A stretch of DNA of 64,000 bases from Cordilura impudica (Eukaryota > Arthropoda > Insecta > Diptera > Scathophagidae), in contig OY821520.1 of NCBI GenBank assembly GCA_963682025.1, positions 90,489,170-90,553,169 on the forward strand, written 5' to 3'. Below, piece by piece: positions 22,320-33,724 of the stretch. Under the pieces are notes generated by a model. That model was not told where the DNA came from. It worked only from the letters and a program-made list of their open reading frames with translations, and made no database searches. The position numbers and the translations under genes were made by a program. Numbering within the stretch: the stretch's first letter is position 1; each line of letters starts with the position of its first letter.

Positions 22320-22920
22320 CTTACGAACTTGTGGACCTTTTACTGAAACCCTTCCCGTAATGTCTCCACTGACCTAAGCTACTATTCCTCAATACCTATA
22401 CCACCTATATGTACAGATGACATTGCTTAATCTATGGCCGAATAGGCCAACAAACATCACTGAGTCAAGGCAAACCTATTCGCTTTACTTCTCTCGAACA
22501 TTGCTAACAGGTCCGGAATGAGTGTGTCATTCATTGTTCGCCTTTTGCCCCCAACCTCAAAGAGAGTTGGCCTACAGTTGAAGGAAAATAAATGACAAAT
22601 GCTGCTGCCATCCGCGAAAGAGTATATAGAGTTGAAAGTTTGGCCAAGAATGTCGTTCAGAAAGATAAGGAAAAGAGAACGAAAAGAACGGAACCTTAGG
22701 GTATCTCTGAATTAAGCTGAAGCTCATTTGAGGAGACAATAAGAACACGGATTGTGCGGGCTCTGAGAAAACTTGACATAAATCTAGAGCAGTCAAGAGC
22801 GACCCACACGTGATCGAATGCCTTGGAAATATCTAGAGCAACCACTTTACTTTCACCAAAATTGTGAATCGATTCTCTCGTAGAACGACTTCTACGGAAG
22901 CCATACAGTTTCCACTAAAA
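22320..22920 (-). pseudogene. LINE reverse transcriptase fragment (CR1/L2-like style)
   Basis: Minus-strand reading gives YGFRRSRSTRESIHNFGES, VVALDISKAFDHVW, SSFLRARTIRVLI, then ELQLNSEIP-GSV and, frameshifted, SIYSFADD-like SLYTLSRMAAAFVIYF. These are RT palm blocks of a non-LTR retrotransposon: the LDISKAFD aspartate is kept, while the ADD box has drifted. A tail at about 22540-22400 (NDTLIPDLLAMFERS, KANRFALTQ) fits the post-palm region. Stops and shifts make it non-functional. It is a different family from the LINE at 1784-4540. Confidence 0.7.
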
Positions 22921-22924
22921 TATT

Positions 22925-24200
22925 TGTATTTGTTCTCTGGAACTTTTAAAAATTGGTAGATAAAATTAGCAGATAATATAGATATTTGTCAAATGGTTTC
23001 TTAAAATATGTAATTTATTATGAACAATTAAAAAAACTGAAATAAAAAACCATAGTTTTTTTCCCAAAATCCAAAATATTTTATCAATAGATTAGTTTAA
23101 TTAAATTATAAAAATTTGAAATTACGTTTTCCTTAAAAATTTTCATACCTTCGAGAGGAAGATTTTTACAGCTTTTGTACTATTTGCAGGGACTCTATGT
23201 GTGTATGATCCTATGAGTGTTTACTCAAATTAATGTAGAATTAATAATATATTTTACAGCAATCCACATTCTTCGAATCAGAAAATTAGCGAGTCAGTGA
23301 TGAAATATACATTTCGACAATGAATACATATTTTTTCAACTTGTTTGATGCTGTAAAGCATTTCAGTAATTTCTCAGTGATTCGTCTAAATTATGAGGTG
23401 ATAACGTTTCTGGGTAATAGTAGGCTCTGACTTTCATTCATTAGAAAAATCGCCGTATTCGGACCACGCTACTATATGTTTATAACCTTGAATTTAAAGT
23501 CCCCTTAAATATGTAAAATTTTTTATACAATTTCTCTTCTCTAAACATCTTGTCAACTTCTTATTATTATTCATAACTTTGAGATCTCAATACCATCTAC
23601 AGTTTTGTATACGTAACAGCTCATTTCGAAACATTTAAAGAGATTTAGTTCTTCTTGCTTCAATTTTGCTTTTCGTTAGAATTTAATATGCTTGTACTTT
23701 TTGCTTTTACATAGGATAATTATCCAACTTACAAAAAAAAAAAAACAGGCATTACATAAAATTATATGAGGTGGGCACATTTATTCAGTAACATTAATAT
23801 TTTGACACAATAACATTTTTGGTTATAATGATTAAGGAATATATCTCATAAACAAACTCTATGTGTATACACACTAGAGTGCTTCATGGAATAAGAATTA
23901 TTATAAGCCTTAAAGGTTGCTAAATTCAATTTTAACCAAAACAAGTAATTCTGTGTCGTAAACTCAATATTATTAACGACGTTGGGTATGATTCACATTT
24001 GCTTATTCTTAAACTTTAAATTCCAATACCACTTAAATTCAAATTAATTGTTTTTTTAACCAGTAATTATTAGAATTTCTTATTTTTGGTTTTATTACAA
24101 AAATTAATGATTTTTATAAAAATAATTAACTTCTAACTAAAACATATCAAAATTTTTCTATTACTAAAGTACAAAAGCTTTTAAGATCACTTCATAAGAG
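22925..24200. other. AT-rich, nothing recognised
   Basis: About 1.3 kb of low-complexity AT-rich DNA without a supported feature. Confidence 0.5.
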
Positions 24201-24204
24201 ACTA

Positions 24205-24508
24205 AAGAGATATTATTTGAAAGGTATTTCTTTTTAGCCGATTTGCAGATTTACAGATTTTTAAATTTTTTCCTTTATTTTGAATAAATTGCAGTTAAAT
24301 TTGCTACTAACACATACATAAAATTATACAATGCTATGTGTGCGTTTACTAAATTTGTTAATGTGTTTGTAACAAAAACGAGTTTGTTTTTTTGTGTTGA
24401 TTTGTGAATAGGCTATAATTGATTGGCATACTTTTAGGGTCTTTATTTAATGAAAAAATAAAATTTCCTAGAATCTGCGCTCGAATTTCGATGGCTGAAA
24501 TCTGCTAG
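24205..24508 (+). mobile_element. Helitron-like family 2, 5'-truncated copy
   Basis: It matches the intact copy at 30293-30644 from TATTTGAAAGGTATTTC onward, including GCTACTAACACATACATAAA and the end CTCGAATTTCGA...TCTGCTAG followed by host T. The 5' TC start is not found. Confidence 0.75.
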
Positions 24509-24619
24509 TTTTGTTAATTAGACAAAGGAGTGCTTACAATTAGGTGAAAAATCAGCTCACAAAAATGCGAGTGTGAAAAATTTATTTTTGAATACTTCGT
24601 AGATTGGTCCTCAAACAGT

Positions 24620-26165
24620 GACTGGTGCGGTTAAAAGCCTTTTGTTTCAAAAAACGAAACTGCTGCTAAAAAAAAATTAACAGAAGAGAGACAATGCCTC
24701 AATCAATATTTTGATTCTCTGGCATCAATGGAGTCACACTTCTGTCGTGCTGTAACTTAAAAAAAAATATCTGCTCGCAGAATGGTGTAACCAAAAAAAA
24801 AAACATTCCACCACTTTCCTCTTCTATTGTTTATGAAGCTTTTGAGGCCAAAAATCTGGCCTTAATTTTACCTAAAAAAGACTAATAATATACGTACACG
24901 GTTCTCAGCTGGAAACCTCTCGCAAGAAAAATATGATCTTCACCAAGAAAAGAAAATAGAGGCCAGAAATGAAAAGAAAAAAAATCGACATGAAGAAACA
25001 CATGTTTTCGCTGTGGATCTTCAAGCTGTATTAATTAAAGTAAGTTCTCTGTGAAAACGACAATGCACAAAAAATCATTTTTTATAGCGATGGTTGTACT
25101 TATCAAAATCGCAACTCTGTGATGAGTAATTCCTTGCTTAACTTAGCAGTCAAACATAATATTAATACTGAACAAAAAAAAACTTGAAATTGGTCATACG
25201 CAAATGGAGGCAGACAGCGTAAACTCCACCATAAAACGAGCTATAAAAATAGAGATATTGATGTCCTGCTGAATATATTGGAATATGTTAATCAGCTCAA
25301 AAAAGACCTAAACCTTATAATGTCACTTATTTGGATTACAGGTTTTTCAAAAGTTTTAGTAGAGAGAATTCGTTTTGCTGTAAAGAAATGGGAAAATGCA
25401 TGCTAAATTATGGGAAAATGCCTGCTAAGTCTATAGGAAATTTATGCTAAATTGTAAAAGTGCATGTGAAAAAAAATTTGAAAAGATCTTATTTTATTAA
25501 GGAAGATTCAAGTATTTATAAGTTGGCACAAACATATATTTTCATGCTGTTGAAAATTCTTTTTTATTTGTGGTTTTTGTTTTTTTCGCAAGAATTTTTT
25601 TATGTGCAGCTTTGAGAATCATTTTTCTTAATTCAGCATGCAATTTTTCTTATTTTTAACTGAAAAATTCCCATTTTTAGCATGCATTTTCTCATGAATT
25701 TTCCCAAACATAGCAAACATTTTGCCATTTTTGACATGCATTTTTACCATTTGGCATGCATTTCCTATAGACTTAACAGGCATTTTCCCATAATTTAGCA
25801 CGCATTTTCCCACTTTTACCAAGCGCTTCCCTTTGTCCCGCTTTAATAATGATAAATTTTATTCAATTAGTTATATTAATTATATAATTATTTAATTTAA
25901 ATATTTTATTAAAAGTATTCGACCTGGACGTGGTAAAGTCGATGCCAAAGTGACGGATATTCGTGGAATTCGATTTAGTGATGAATGGAAAATCTTACTA
26001 CCAAAAATTAACAAAAAATTGATGCCATAGAGTTTTCAAATTTGCAGCAACTTTACCCGGAAAGAAGGAAAATATCTGCTCAAAACTATGAAGTTCTACA
26101 AATTCTAAAAATAACTTTACTCAAAGACCACCATAAATTTTACGATGATTTACCATACAAATGAT
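24620..26165 (+). pseudogene. Decayed DUF7869-like transposase, split by a foldback element
   Basis: Plus-strand pieces in order: an N-terminal part near 24650-24740 (KLTEERQCLNQYFDSL), LSQEKYDLHQEKKIEAR and HVFAVDLQAVL near 24920-25035, YSDGCTYQNRNSVMSN at about 25085, EIGHTQMEADSVNSTIK at about 25185, KNRDIDVLLNILEYVNQ at about 25240, and after the insertion RPGRGKVDAKVTDIRG at 25920, followed by KINKK and a FYDDLPY end near 26150. The order D-L-Q, YSDGC, GHTQME-D matches the acidic residues of RNase-H-like transposases and the better-preserved gene at 40441-42742. Many frameshifts; dead. Confidence 0.75.
25389..25818. mobile_element. Foldback/MITE-like element built of ~20-bp repeats
   Basis: The left arm (GGGAAAATGCATGCTAAATT, then GGGAAAATGCCTGCTAAG, CTATAGGAAATTTATGC) reappears inverted at about 25735-25812. 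Both arms are made of degenerate 18-22 bp units of the form GGGAAAATGCATGCTAAA. It interrupts the decayed transposase between its GHTQME and RPGRGKVD parts. The minus-strand frame at 25628-25822 is only the repeat translated. Confidence 0.75.
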
Positions 26166-26169
26166 TTGT

Positions 26170-26808
26170 TTTTCATGTTTAGTAACTGAACTTTATTGAT
26201 AGTATAAACATTTATGTATCAAATTAGTTATTTTTCCTAACAGCAATGAAATAAGGCTGTATTTTGTTATAATTAATTTAATCAGAACAAAAAAAAAAAC
26301 AACAAAAACGAACAAAAAATCTTATTTAAAAAAATCAGTAAAAGAAAATATGCTAAGTCCACATTTAAGTGGCAAAAAAAAAAAAAAAAATGTGCTAAGT
26401 CCGCAAAAGGTCCGTTAGTTTGCATTATTTCTATTTTAAAATTCTTCGTTTATTGGTGTTCAAAGCGGAAACATAAGAAAAGAAAACTGCATTTACAGAT
26501 TTAAAAAATATAAAAACCTAAAAAAGTTGTAATGTTTTTTCTTCCTGCTGAAAAATTAAAAAAAAAAACGAACTTAGCATATTTTCGTACTAAACTAACG
26601 ATATTTTTTAACGCAGCTAGCTTAAGGATATTCAAAGACCAAAATAGATCATATTTTGCAGTGATTTTGGAGCTTAAAACTCGATAAAAAAAGTTTCAAA
26701 GTAGCCATTACTAAAAATATTTTTAATATTATTAACCTTTTAAAAATTGTAATTGCTCACGGTTTTATCTGAAATAACTTGTAATATGTCAATCTTAAGA
26801 TTTTTATA
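26170..26808. other. AT-rich, possible small inverted repeat
   Basis: A weak inverted pair, GAAAATATGCTAAGTCC at about 26345 and ACTTAGCATATTTTC at about 26574, might bound a 240-bp MITE. Otherwise nothing recognised. Confidence 0.35.
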
Positions 26809-27480
26809 CATTTGAAATTGAGTGGCATTATTATTAATTTTTTTTGCTTTCGGATATGAAAAAGTTCATATCGGGTGCTATATTTATATGGGGACAAAAT
26901 CCAAAAATTACCGATCTTAACCATATTTGGTAAGGTATTTTTTTTTTTTTTGTAAAAAAAGATAAATACCAAATTTGAGAAATATTTGTGCAATTTTTTT
27001 GTTTTTTGATAGATTCAAGTGAAGATCGTGAAGCAGATTTATATTAGGATTGTCCTATTGGGATTCTTTTGGCCTACCGATTAACGGGCGTAATAAACAT
27101 ACACAAACCCAATTTGACAGAGATCTGTATGATAATTTGGATTTTATGACAATTAAAGTCGATTTCATAGGAGTCATATGCATGGGTCCTAGGTCTGAAC
27201 ATGAACCAAATTTCACCAACTTCAATAGCGGTGTCATAGCTGGTAGAAACTTATGTAGCAAATTTCAACAAAATATATTCATATTTACAATCTGGAGTTT
27301 GATTAAAAAGTTTTCATGGACATACAGATGGACGGAAGGACAGACATCGCTAAGTTGACTTAAAAAGTGATTCTGAGCCGATCGGTATAATAAAAGATGA
27401 GTCTAGGTCGAATATTTTTGGTAGTTATAAATATCAGAACAACGTAATTATACCCTCATAGTGGTATAGGGTATAAAAAT
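26809..27480 (-). repeat. Mini-me/DINE-1-like repeat, copy I
   Basis: Reverse orientation, diverged; the palindrome end is missing and the copy begins inside the GATATGAAAAAGTTCATATCG region. It ends GTGGTATAGGGTATAAAAAT. The microsatellite is reduced to GATGGACGGAAGGACAGAC. Confidence 0.8.
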
Positions 27481-28783
27481 AATTCGAAGCATTTGAATAA
27501 GAATTTATGAAAAACTTCGTAACTACCACACAAATTTGTAGCAGAAACAAATAGCAGAACAAATAGAGCAAAACACTTATCTATATATTCGATATATTAA
27601 AACTAACGGGGTGATCAATTATTTTCGAAATTAAATATTATAAAAGCTATTCAAAAAAATATTCATTTTATTTTTGAAAATAAAAAATCAATTAATCGAA
27701 TCCGATTCACAAGTGTTTCGCCAAATAATTAAATGAGAGTAAAAGAATATACCGTTCTGAAGCAAGGGTTGTCATCACTAGTAATTTTTTAGTAAAGTAT
27801 ATGCCAAATAATTTATTTTTAGCTTGTTTAAGCTTTGTTAGATTTGCGGTTAGTCTGTAGGAAAAATATTAGAATCTAAGATATATTACGGAGCTTATTT
27901 AAACATGGTATGTTGTATACAAAAAATTTTAAATTCAGAAAATTTGAAATTTATTCAAATGAAAAGCTATGAAAAACTAATTAATTATTGTTAAAAACTA
28001 TGAATAGTTATTTGACTTTTTTTCCACAGATAGGTAGTATTTTAAGAGGTTTTTCTTTTTATATTATTATTATTATTATTTTTCTTTCCTATTGATGATT
28101 TTTTAAATATGTTTTTTTTTTTTTTTTTTTAGATAACTTAAAAAATTGGTGTAATACAATCCTAAACTAATATTGCACGTGGAGTATAACGATACAAAAA
28201 CACTCATTAAGGAAATGCCACTAATACAATTACCACAACAACAATGAAAATTACAGCTACTACAAACAAGTCACAAAAAGTGAATAACAACAACAACAAG
28301 AACAAACAAAAAATCATACTTTCAAGAGTCTTTTTACATTTTCATTTAAATTTGGGGAGCGATGTTTATGATTTTCAACCCAAATCTGCTCAGATGTCAA
28401 TAAAAATTTTTTTCTAAAAACAAGCAACCCATATAACTCATTGAAGGCGCGATCATACTTTCCACAGGCGGACAGATGGACATCACTATATCAACTCTGC
28501 TTCTTATAAGGATCAAAAACATATGTATATTAAGGAGGGACAAATTGTATGGGCCAGAAAAAATCTGATAATCATGATAATTTTCCATAATACTCATTGA
28601 AATGTAAAAAAAAATTATTAAAAATTTATATATCGGGGGTTTTTGGGTCGGGAAATTCATTCTACACATTTAGTTTAATTATTAACATCCGTCAGAGAGT
28701 GTTTTCGTGCATTTTCGTGCATTTGTTTTCAACTTTTTGGGGAAAATTGCACAAATCAACGAATCTTTTACTTTCCCATATTT
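27481..28783. other. AT-rich with simple repeats
   Basis: Contains a short (ATT)n at about 28060 and a T-run at 28111-28131. No gene supported; the antisense open frame at 28397-28669 has no recognisable motif. Confidence 0.5.
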
Positions 28784-29334
28784 AAACAAGTAAGAAAATT
28801 ATAGCTAGTGTAGACCGACTATACGATACCCTATACCATGGTTTAGAGAACCTATCGCTTCGGTCCAACTAATTGGATATAGAAAATAAGCATAATTTTT
28901 TTAGGTTGCAGATATGAAAAAGTTCATATCTGGTGCTATATTCATATGGGGACTAGGTCGAAAAATAACCCGATCCTGACCATATTTGGAGTCAGTTATA
29001 TTTTGACAAAATATATACAAACCAAATTTGAGAAAAATCTGAGCAATAAATGAAGATCGGGAAGCAGCTCTATATGGGGCTTATGATTAAGAATTATCCT
29101 ATAGGGATTGTTTTTAGACTACTGATTAATGGATATAATAAACACATACAAACCCAATTTGACAGATCTATATGATAATTTGGATCTTATGGCAATTTAT
29201 ATCGATTTCATGGGGGTCATTTATATGGGGACTAGGTCTGAACATGGACCGAATTTCACAATTTCACCACAGCGTTCATCCTACGGCCGCTTAAAGCTTA
29301 TATACCAAACTTCATCAAAATACATTAATATTTG

Positions 29335-30101
29335 TAATGGTGCGGCGTTGGTGGAAGATCCGCTTCCATTTCCCTGAGCCTTTGCTGGTCGCACGTGCTG
29401 GCGTAGGGGCCTAGATCGCCGGATGGGTGGGGTCTTGCTCAGGCCCAGGGAAACCGCACTACAGATTTTCACGTGCGATTTAAAAAAAAAACTGTCAATT
29501 TAAACGGATGCTAAAAGGATGGACAGCCATACTTACCTTGGGATTGGGGACTGGATGTTATGCCCCTTATGCCCTCCCTACCATGTTACCTCGACTCCAT
29601 CTTACTTGGAGGTAACTCACTAATTGAATAGCCTATGTATGTCATTATGTAACTTTTTATCTCTTTATCCCTACTACACATAGATATACATACATTCGTT
29701 CATAATCTCACTCTTTTCGTAAAAAAAAATACCAACTCATATTAAAAGGAGAGAGTAAGTGAGATTATTGAGTGAATGAAGGGGCAAGCTAATACCAATA
29801 GCTGAAAACCAAGTGGGAGAACGAGAAGGATTGCAAGCTGTAGTTGACCCATACATACATGCATAATCATGAATTCATATAAACAACGAAGAGACAAACA
29901 AATCGCTCCATTAATCAGTTTGAAAAAATAGAACAAAAAATTTTCCATTCACATGTTACCATATAAGGTGTTATTTACATGTACATGCTTGAACTTGAAA
30001 ATAATTTCAAGATCAAGGTTATTATTTTTTTTCTTCTTTCTTATTCTGCTTGTAACAGAAATTCTTTTGTTACAGTAAAGCGCAAAACAGATCACCGTCA
30101 C
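29335..30101. mobile_element. Unidentified 767-bp insertion with 7-bp target duplication
   Basis: It is flanked by ATATTTG at 29328-29334 and 30102-30108, at a point where other mini-me copies have a single ATATTTGCGACC. The first 130 bp are GC-rich (GGTGCGGCGTTGG..., CGCACGTGCTGGCG, GGATGGGTGGGG) and the rest is AT-rich. No terminal inverted repeats, poly-A tail or coding frame that I can support, so the mechanism is unknown. Confidence 0.6.
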
Positions 30102-30292
30102 ATATTTGCGGCCTGCAGTTTGATTACAAGGTTTACATGGACACACAGACGGACGGACGGACGGACATCGCTAAATCGACTCAGAAAGTAATTTTGAATC
30201 GATCGGTATAACAAAAGATGGGTCTAGGTCAAATATTTTTGTTAGTTATAAACAGCAGCACAAAGTCATTATACCCAAACCGCATAGTGGTA

Positions 30293-30644
30293 TCTATAAT
30301 ATTAATAGGCTAGGTGATTTCTGGTGACCGATGTTTTGTTCCACCGTTTTATCCCGATTTTGACCAAACGTTTATTATTTGAAAGCTATTTCTTTTTAGC
30401 CGTTTTGCAGATTTACAAATTTTAAAATTTTTTCCTTTATTTTTAGTAAATTGCATTTAAATTTGCTACTAACACATACATAAAATTATACAATGCTATG
30501 TGTGTGTTTATTAAATTTGTTAATGAGTTTGTTATCTTCATTCACAATAATAAACCAAAAAAGTGTTGGTTTGCGAATTGGCTAAGTTGAAAAATAAAGC
30601 TGCCTAGAAATTGCACTCGAATTTCGAGCGCTGGAATCTGCTAG
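30293..30644 (+). mobile_element. Helitron-like family 2, complete 352-bp copy
   Basis: It starts TCTATAATATTAATAGGC and ends GGAATCTGCTAG. It lies between host A (30292) and T (30645), and the joined host reads GTGGTA-TAGGGTATAAA, the standard end of a mini-me copy. A palindrome (CTCGAATTTCGAG) lies about 20 bp from the 3' end. Relatives are at 24205-24508 and 46838-47214. Confidence 0.85.
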
Positions 30645-30658
30645 TAGGGTATAAATAG

Positions 30659-31869
30659 CCCAAAATATTCAGCGCTGAAAATTATTCGTTTTTTATAATT
30701 GTTCATTTAAAGAGTTAATAAAAAAACGAATCTTTTGACTTAAATTGAATGAAATCGATGTGAACGAACCCGTACCGACCTTCAAAAAATGTTAAAAAAT
30801 GTTAAAAAATTTTTGTATTACATATATGAAAATATATTCCGGTTTAAGATTTACAAAAATAAAAACAAAACTTGTTTGATGAAACGCCCTAATACAGACG
30901 CACGAACAATATGCGCAAAAAGTATGAATAATTTTGATAGTAAACTTTTGATGTTAAACTTTTCACATTTTATTGGGGAAAAAATTATTTTTTTTTTTTA
31001 TTAATATTCTTTAAAAAAAATTTGTTTCCAACAAATGTGGAAATATGTGTCCAGATTACTGTTAAATAATCTAAAGCACTTACTGAGCAAAGTATCTGTA
31101 GCAAATGTTCGCCTGTAATGTTACAATTATACTAATATCCATTCAATTTATGAGTTTCCGATTTATAATTGTATTTTGTTGCTGTCCATTTATATGTATT
31201 CACCACATTCATGCATATAAGCATGTGTGTGTGTAGCTGGTCCGTTTAAAATATACTCGTAGACTCTCCTTGGTATTTTGTATAACGTTTGTATTTCTTA
31301 GGAATCAATTTCCATTTAGTTACTTGTATTAAAAATGAATGTAGATAATTCAATATTTATGTGTGTTTTATATTATGTTATCTGTAACATTGATTTGCGG
31401 TTTCATGTTGTCTTTATTGTTGTATGTACTCGTATATATTTTATCATTTAATTTAAGGAAATTTATGTTGTGGGACATATTGTGGGTAAATGCAGTAATA
31501 AGGCTTAATGAAGGCTTGTTTAGAATGTGTACATGCTGGGTATTTTATAGTTGTTTATTTTTTTAATTATATATGTTTGAATTATGCATAAAGGGGATTC
31601 TTAAATAACACTACCTCCCAAAGACTATAAGTCCATGCTACATCCGAATCTTAATTACGAATTTCTTTATCACATCAAAAAACAATGCCCAAAAATTCAA
31701 ACACATATCTATTTTGATATATTTAGAACCACTACATCGTGGATATATTTTCTTTACACAAAGGCATATGAAAGCGCTACTCTTTGCCTTCAATGCACTT
31801 CTTATATTTTTTTAGATATCTTTTCATTTCTCGCACAGATCGTCAGGGAGAATGCGATTTTTGTCCCAA
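30659..31869. other. AT-rich, nothing recognised
   Basis: Several short T/A-rich open frames (for example at 31363-31566) lack family motifs and look random. A GTGTGTGTG tract lies at about 31206. Confidence 0.5.
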
Positions 31870-32150
31870 TATTTCAACAGTCGGTCTAGACTGTCTATAC
31901 GATATCCTATACCATATATTTAGAGAAAGAGTTTTCAGTCCAGCTAATTGGAAAAGTAGAAAATAAGACTAAACCAAATTCGAGTGGTATTGGTATTAAT
32001 ATGTGGCGTGAAGATATAAAAAATTGCATATTGAATGCTATATTTGTGCGGAGACTAGGTCGTAAATAGTGTCGATCCTGACCATATTTGCACTTATTTT
32101 TTTGCGAAAACATATACAAACCAAGTATGCAATATTTTCGTTAGTATTTT
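31870..32150 (-). repeat. Mini-me/DINE-1-like repeat, copy L, truncated
   Basis: Only the palindrome-side third remains (AGTCGGTCTAGACTGTCTATACG to CATATACAAACCAAG), strongly diverged. Confidence 0.7.
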
Positions 32151-32430
32151 CATACTTTTTTTTTTAAGATATGAATAATGTTGGATTATGTGTTTCATAT
32201 ATATGTTATAGCATAATATTTGAAGTATCTTTGAAAAAAATTTCTAATAAAACTTTCTATAAATTAGTTTGCGACAGCGAATCTCCCGAGGGGCCTCGAC
32301 AAAAAGTTGGTTTGCGGTGAACATCATAACTCGTCACTGGACCATGTGAAATAAAAAAAAATCGAAATGCGTCTAAAAGATGACATGTTTCCCGAGGTAA
32401 TCTTGAAGAGTATTTTTAATTTTATTATTA

Positions 32431-33319
32431 CAGGGTGCGGCTAAAGTAACTATATGATTTGTGTTTTAAATAACTATTGAATGGAATGAAAAAAACAAAA
32501 AAATTTATGATAAAAAGAAAGTTTATTTTATGTTATTTTTTTACATTAATTATGTGCTCTTTTTATGGCATTTTCCATAATTTTGTTGAGTGTTTCTTGT
32601 GGTATACGATCAATTTCTTCTTGAATGTTGTCCTTTAGTTGCTGCAAGGTTTGGGGCTTATTCACATAAACTTTGTCTTTGAGATAGCCCCACAAGAAAA
32701 AATCCGGCGAAGTGAAAATGCGCTTCGTCGGTCATCATTAAATTTGACAAAAAATTTTCATTTTAATCAACGAGATTTAAAATTGCTCTAGCATATTCCA
32801 AGCGCAATAAGAAGTCCTCAGGATTTAGTTTTTGGACCACTTGGATTTTGTAAGGGAAGAGGTGCAAATCGTGTTTTAAAATTCGCCGAAGAGTGCGGTC
32901 AGAAAGCTGCAACTGGGAAGATCGTCTTCTCGTTGATGTCTGCGGATTTTCTTCGACGCTCTGTCGCACAGCGTCAATATTTTCGGCCGATCTGCCAGTT
33001 CGAGGTCTGCCCGTACGTCTTGAATCTCCGACAGTCCCATATTCAGCAAAATTATTCACCAACGAATGAATGGTTGGACCCGTTGGAGCAGTTCTTTCAC
33101 CATAAAATCTTCTGTATGCACGTTGAGTATTAATTATCGAACTATGATTTTCAATGAATAGAAAAACAATCTTAGTTCTTTGCGCAATTGTATAGCGTTC
33201 CATTTTTAAATATTCTCCCAAGTTTAATTTCTGAAATAGGAAAAAAGGAAAAGTTAAATACTCGCAAGCAGAAAAGTTACAATTGTTTTACATCATATAG
33301 TAACTTTAGCCGCACCCTG
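32431..33319 (-). mobile_element. Tc1/mariner-superfamily element, internal-deletion derivative (889 bp)
   Basis: Terminal inverted repeats of about 28 bp begin CAGGGTGCGGCTAAAG and lie between TA dinucleotides (32429-32430 and 33320-33321). The minus-strand gene starts at ATG 33203 (MERYTIAQRTKIVFLF). It has a helix-turn-helix N-terminus: TGPTIHSLVNNF, GRPRTGRSAENI, RRSSQLQLSDRTLRRIL. A TAA follows at about 32762, then MMTDEAHFHF with the first catalytic Asp. The sequence jumps straight to FFLWGYLKDKVYVNKPQTL and the normal C-terminus. The catalytic centre with the second and third acidic residues is deleted, with a frameshift at the joint. Confidence 0.9.
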
Positions 33320-33724
33320 TATATTTTATTTTTTTTTTTTGCAGCATTTTGAAGTGAAAAACACAATTTTTGGTATAAAATTTCGGTGAATTTGTTGTTT
33401 AAAAATGCGGAAGAAAATGGAAAATAAAAAGAGTCTTCGTGGTTACCTGATGATTTACAGTCAGCGTCAAAACAAAGCGTACAGCTAAAAGTTCAACATT
33501 TATAACCTCATAGACATTAAAATGGGGGTAGTACAAAAAAAAAAAATCTTTTCGTTTTTTAAAGTGTATTCAGTAGTAGTTTATTTAATTTACAAAAAAA
33601 GTTTTTATTTATTTCTTCTTCATTTCAAAATTAATATTATTACTAAAAAATGGTCTTATTTTACGCATCAAAAGAAAGTATACACTTAAAATATATTTTT
33701 AAAAACTAAAATGTTTATCCAAGG

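Larger units (their letters stand above)
28784..30658 (-). repeat. Mini-me/DINE-1-like repeat, copy J/K, split by two insertions
   Basis: One copy in three pieces. 28784-29334 runs from the palindrome end into the core. 30102-30292 resumes with ATATTTGCGGCCTGCAG, includes the GGAC microsatellite and stops at CATAGTGGTA. 30645-30658 supplies TAGGGTATAAATAG. The gaps are a 767-bp insertion with a 7-bp duplication (29335-30101) and a Helitron (30293-30644). Confidence 0.8.

Noticed and set aside
25628..25822. 64-codon antisense frame rich in KM/NGK repeats
   Set aside because: It is the translated foldback arm repeat.
29529..29538. ATACTTACCT, identical to the 5' end of U1 snRNA
   Set aside because: The following bases do not match U1 and no promoter element or folded body is evident; ten bases can match by chance.
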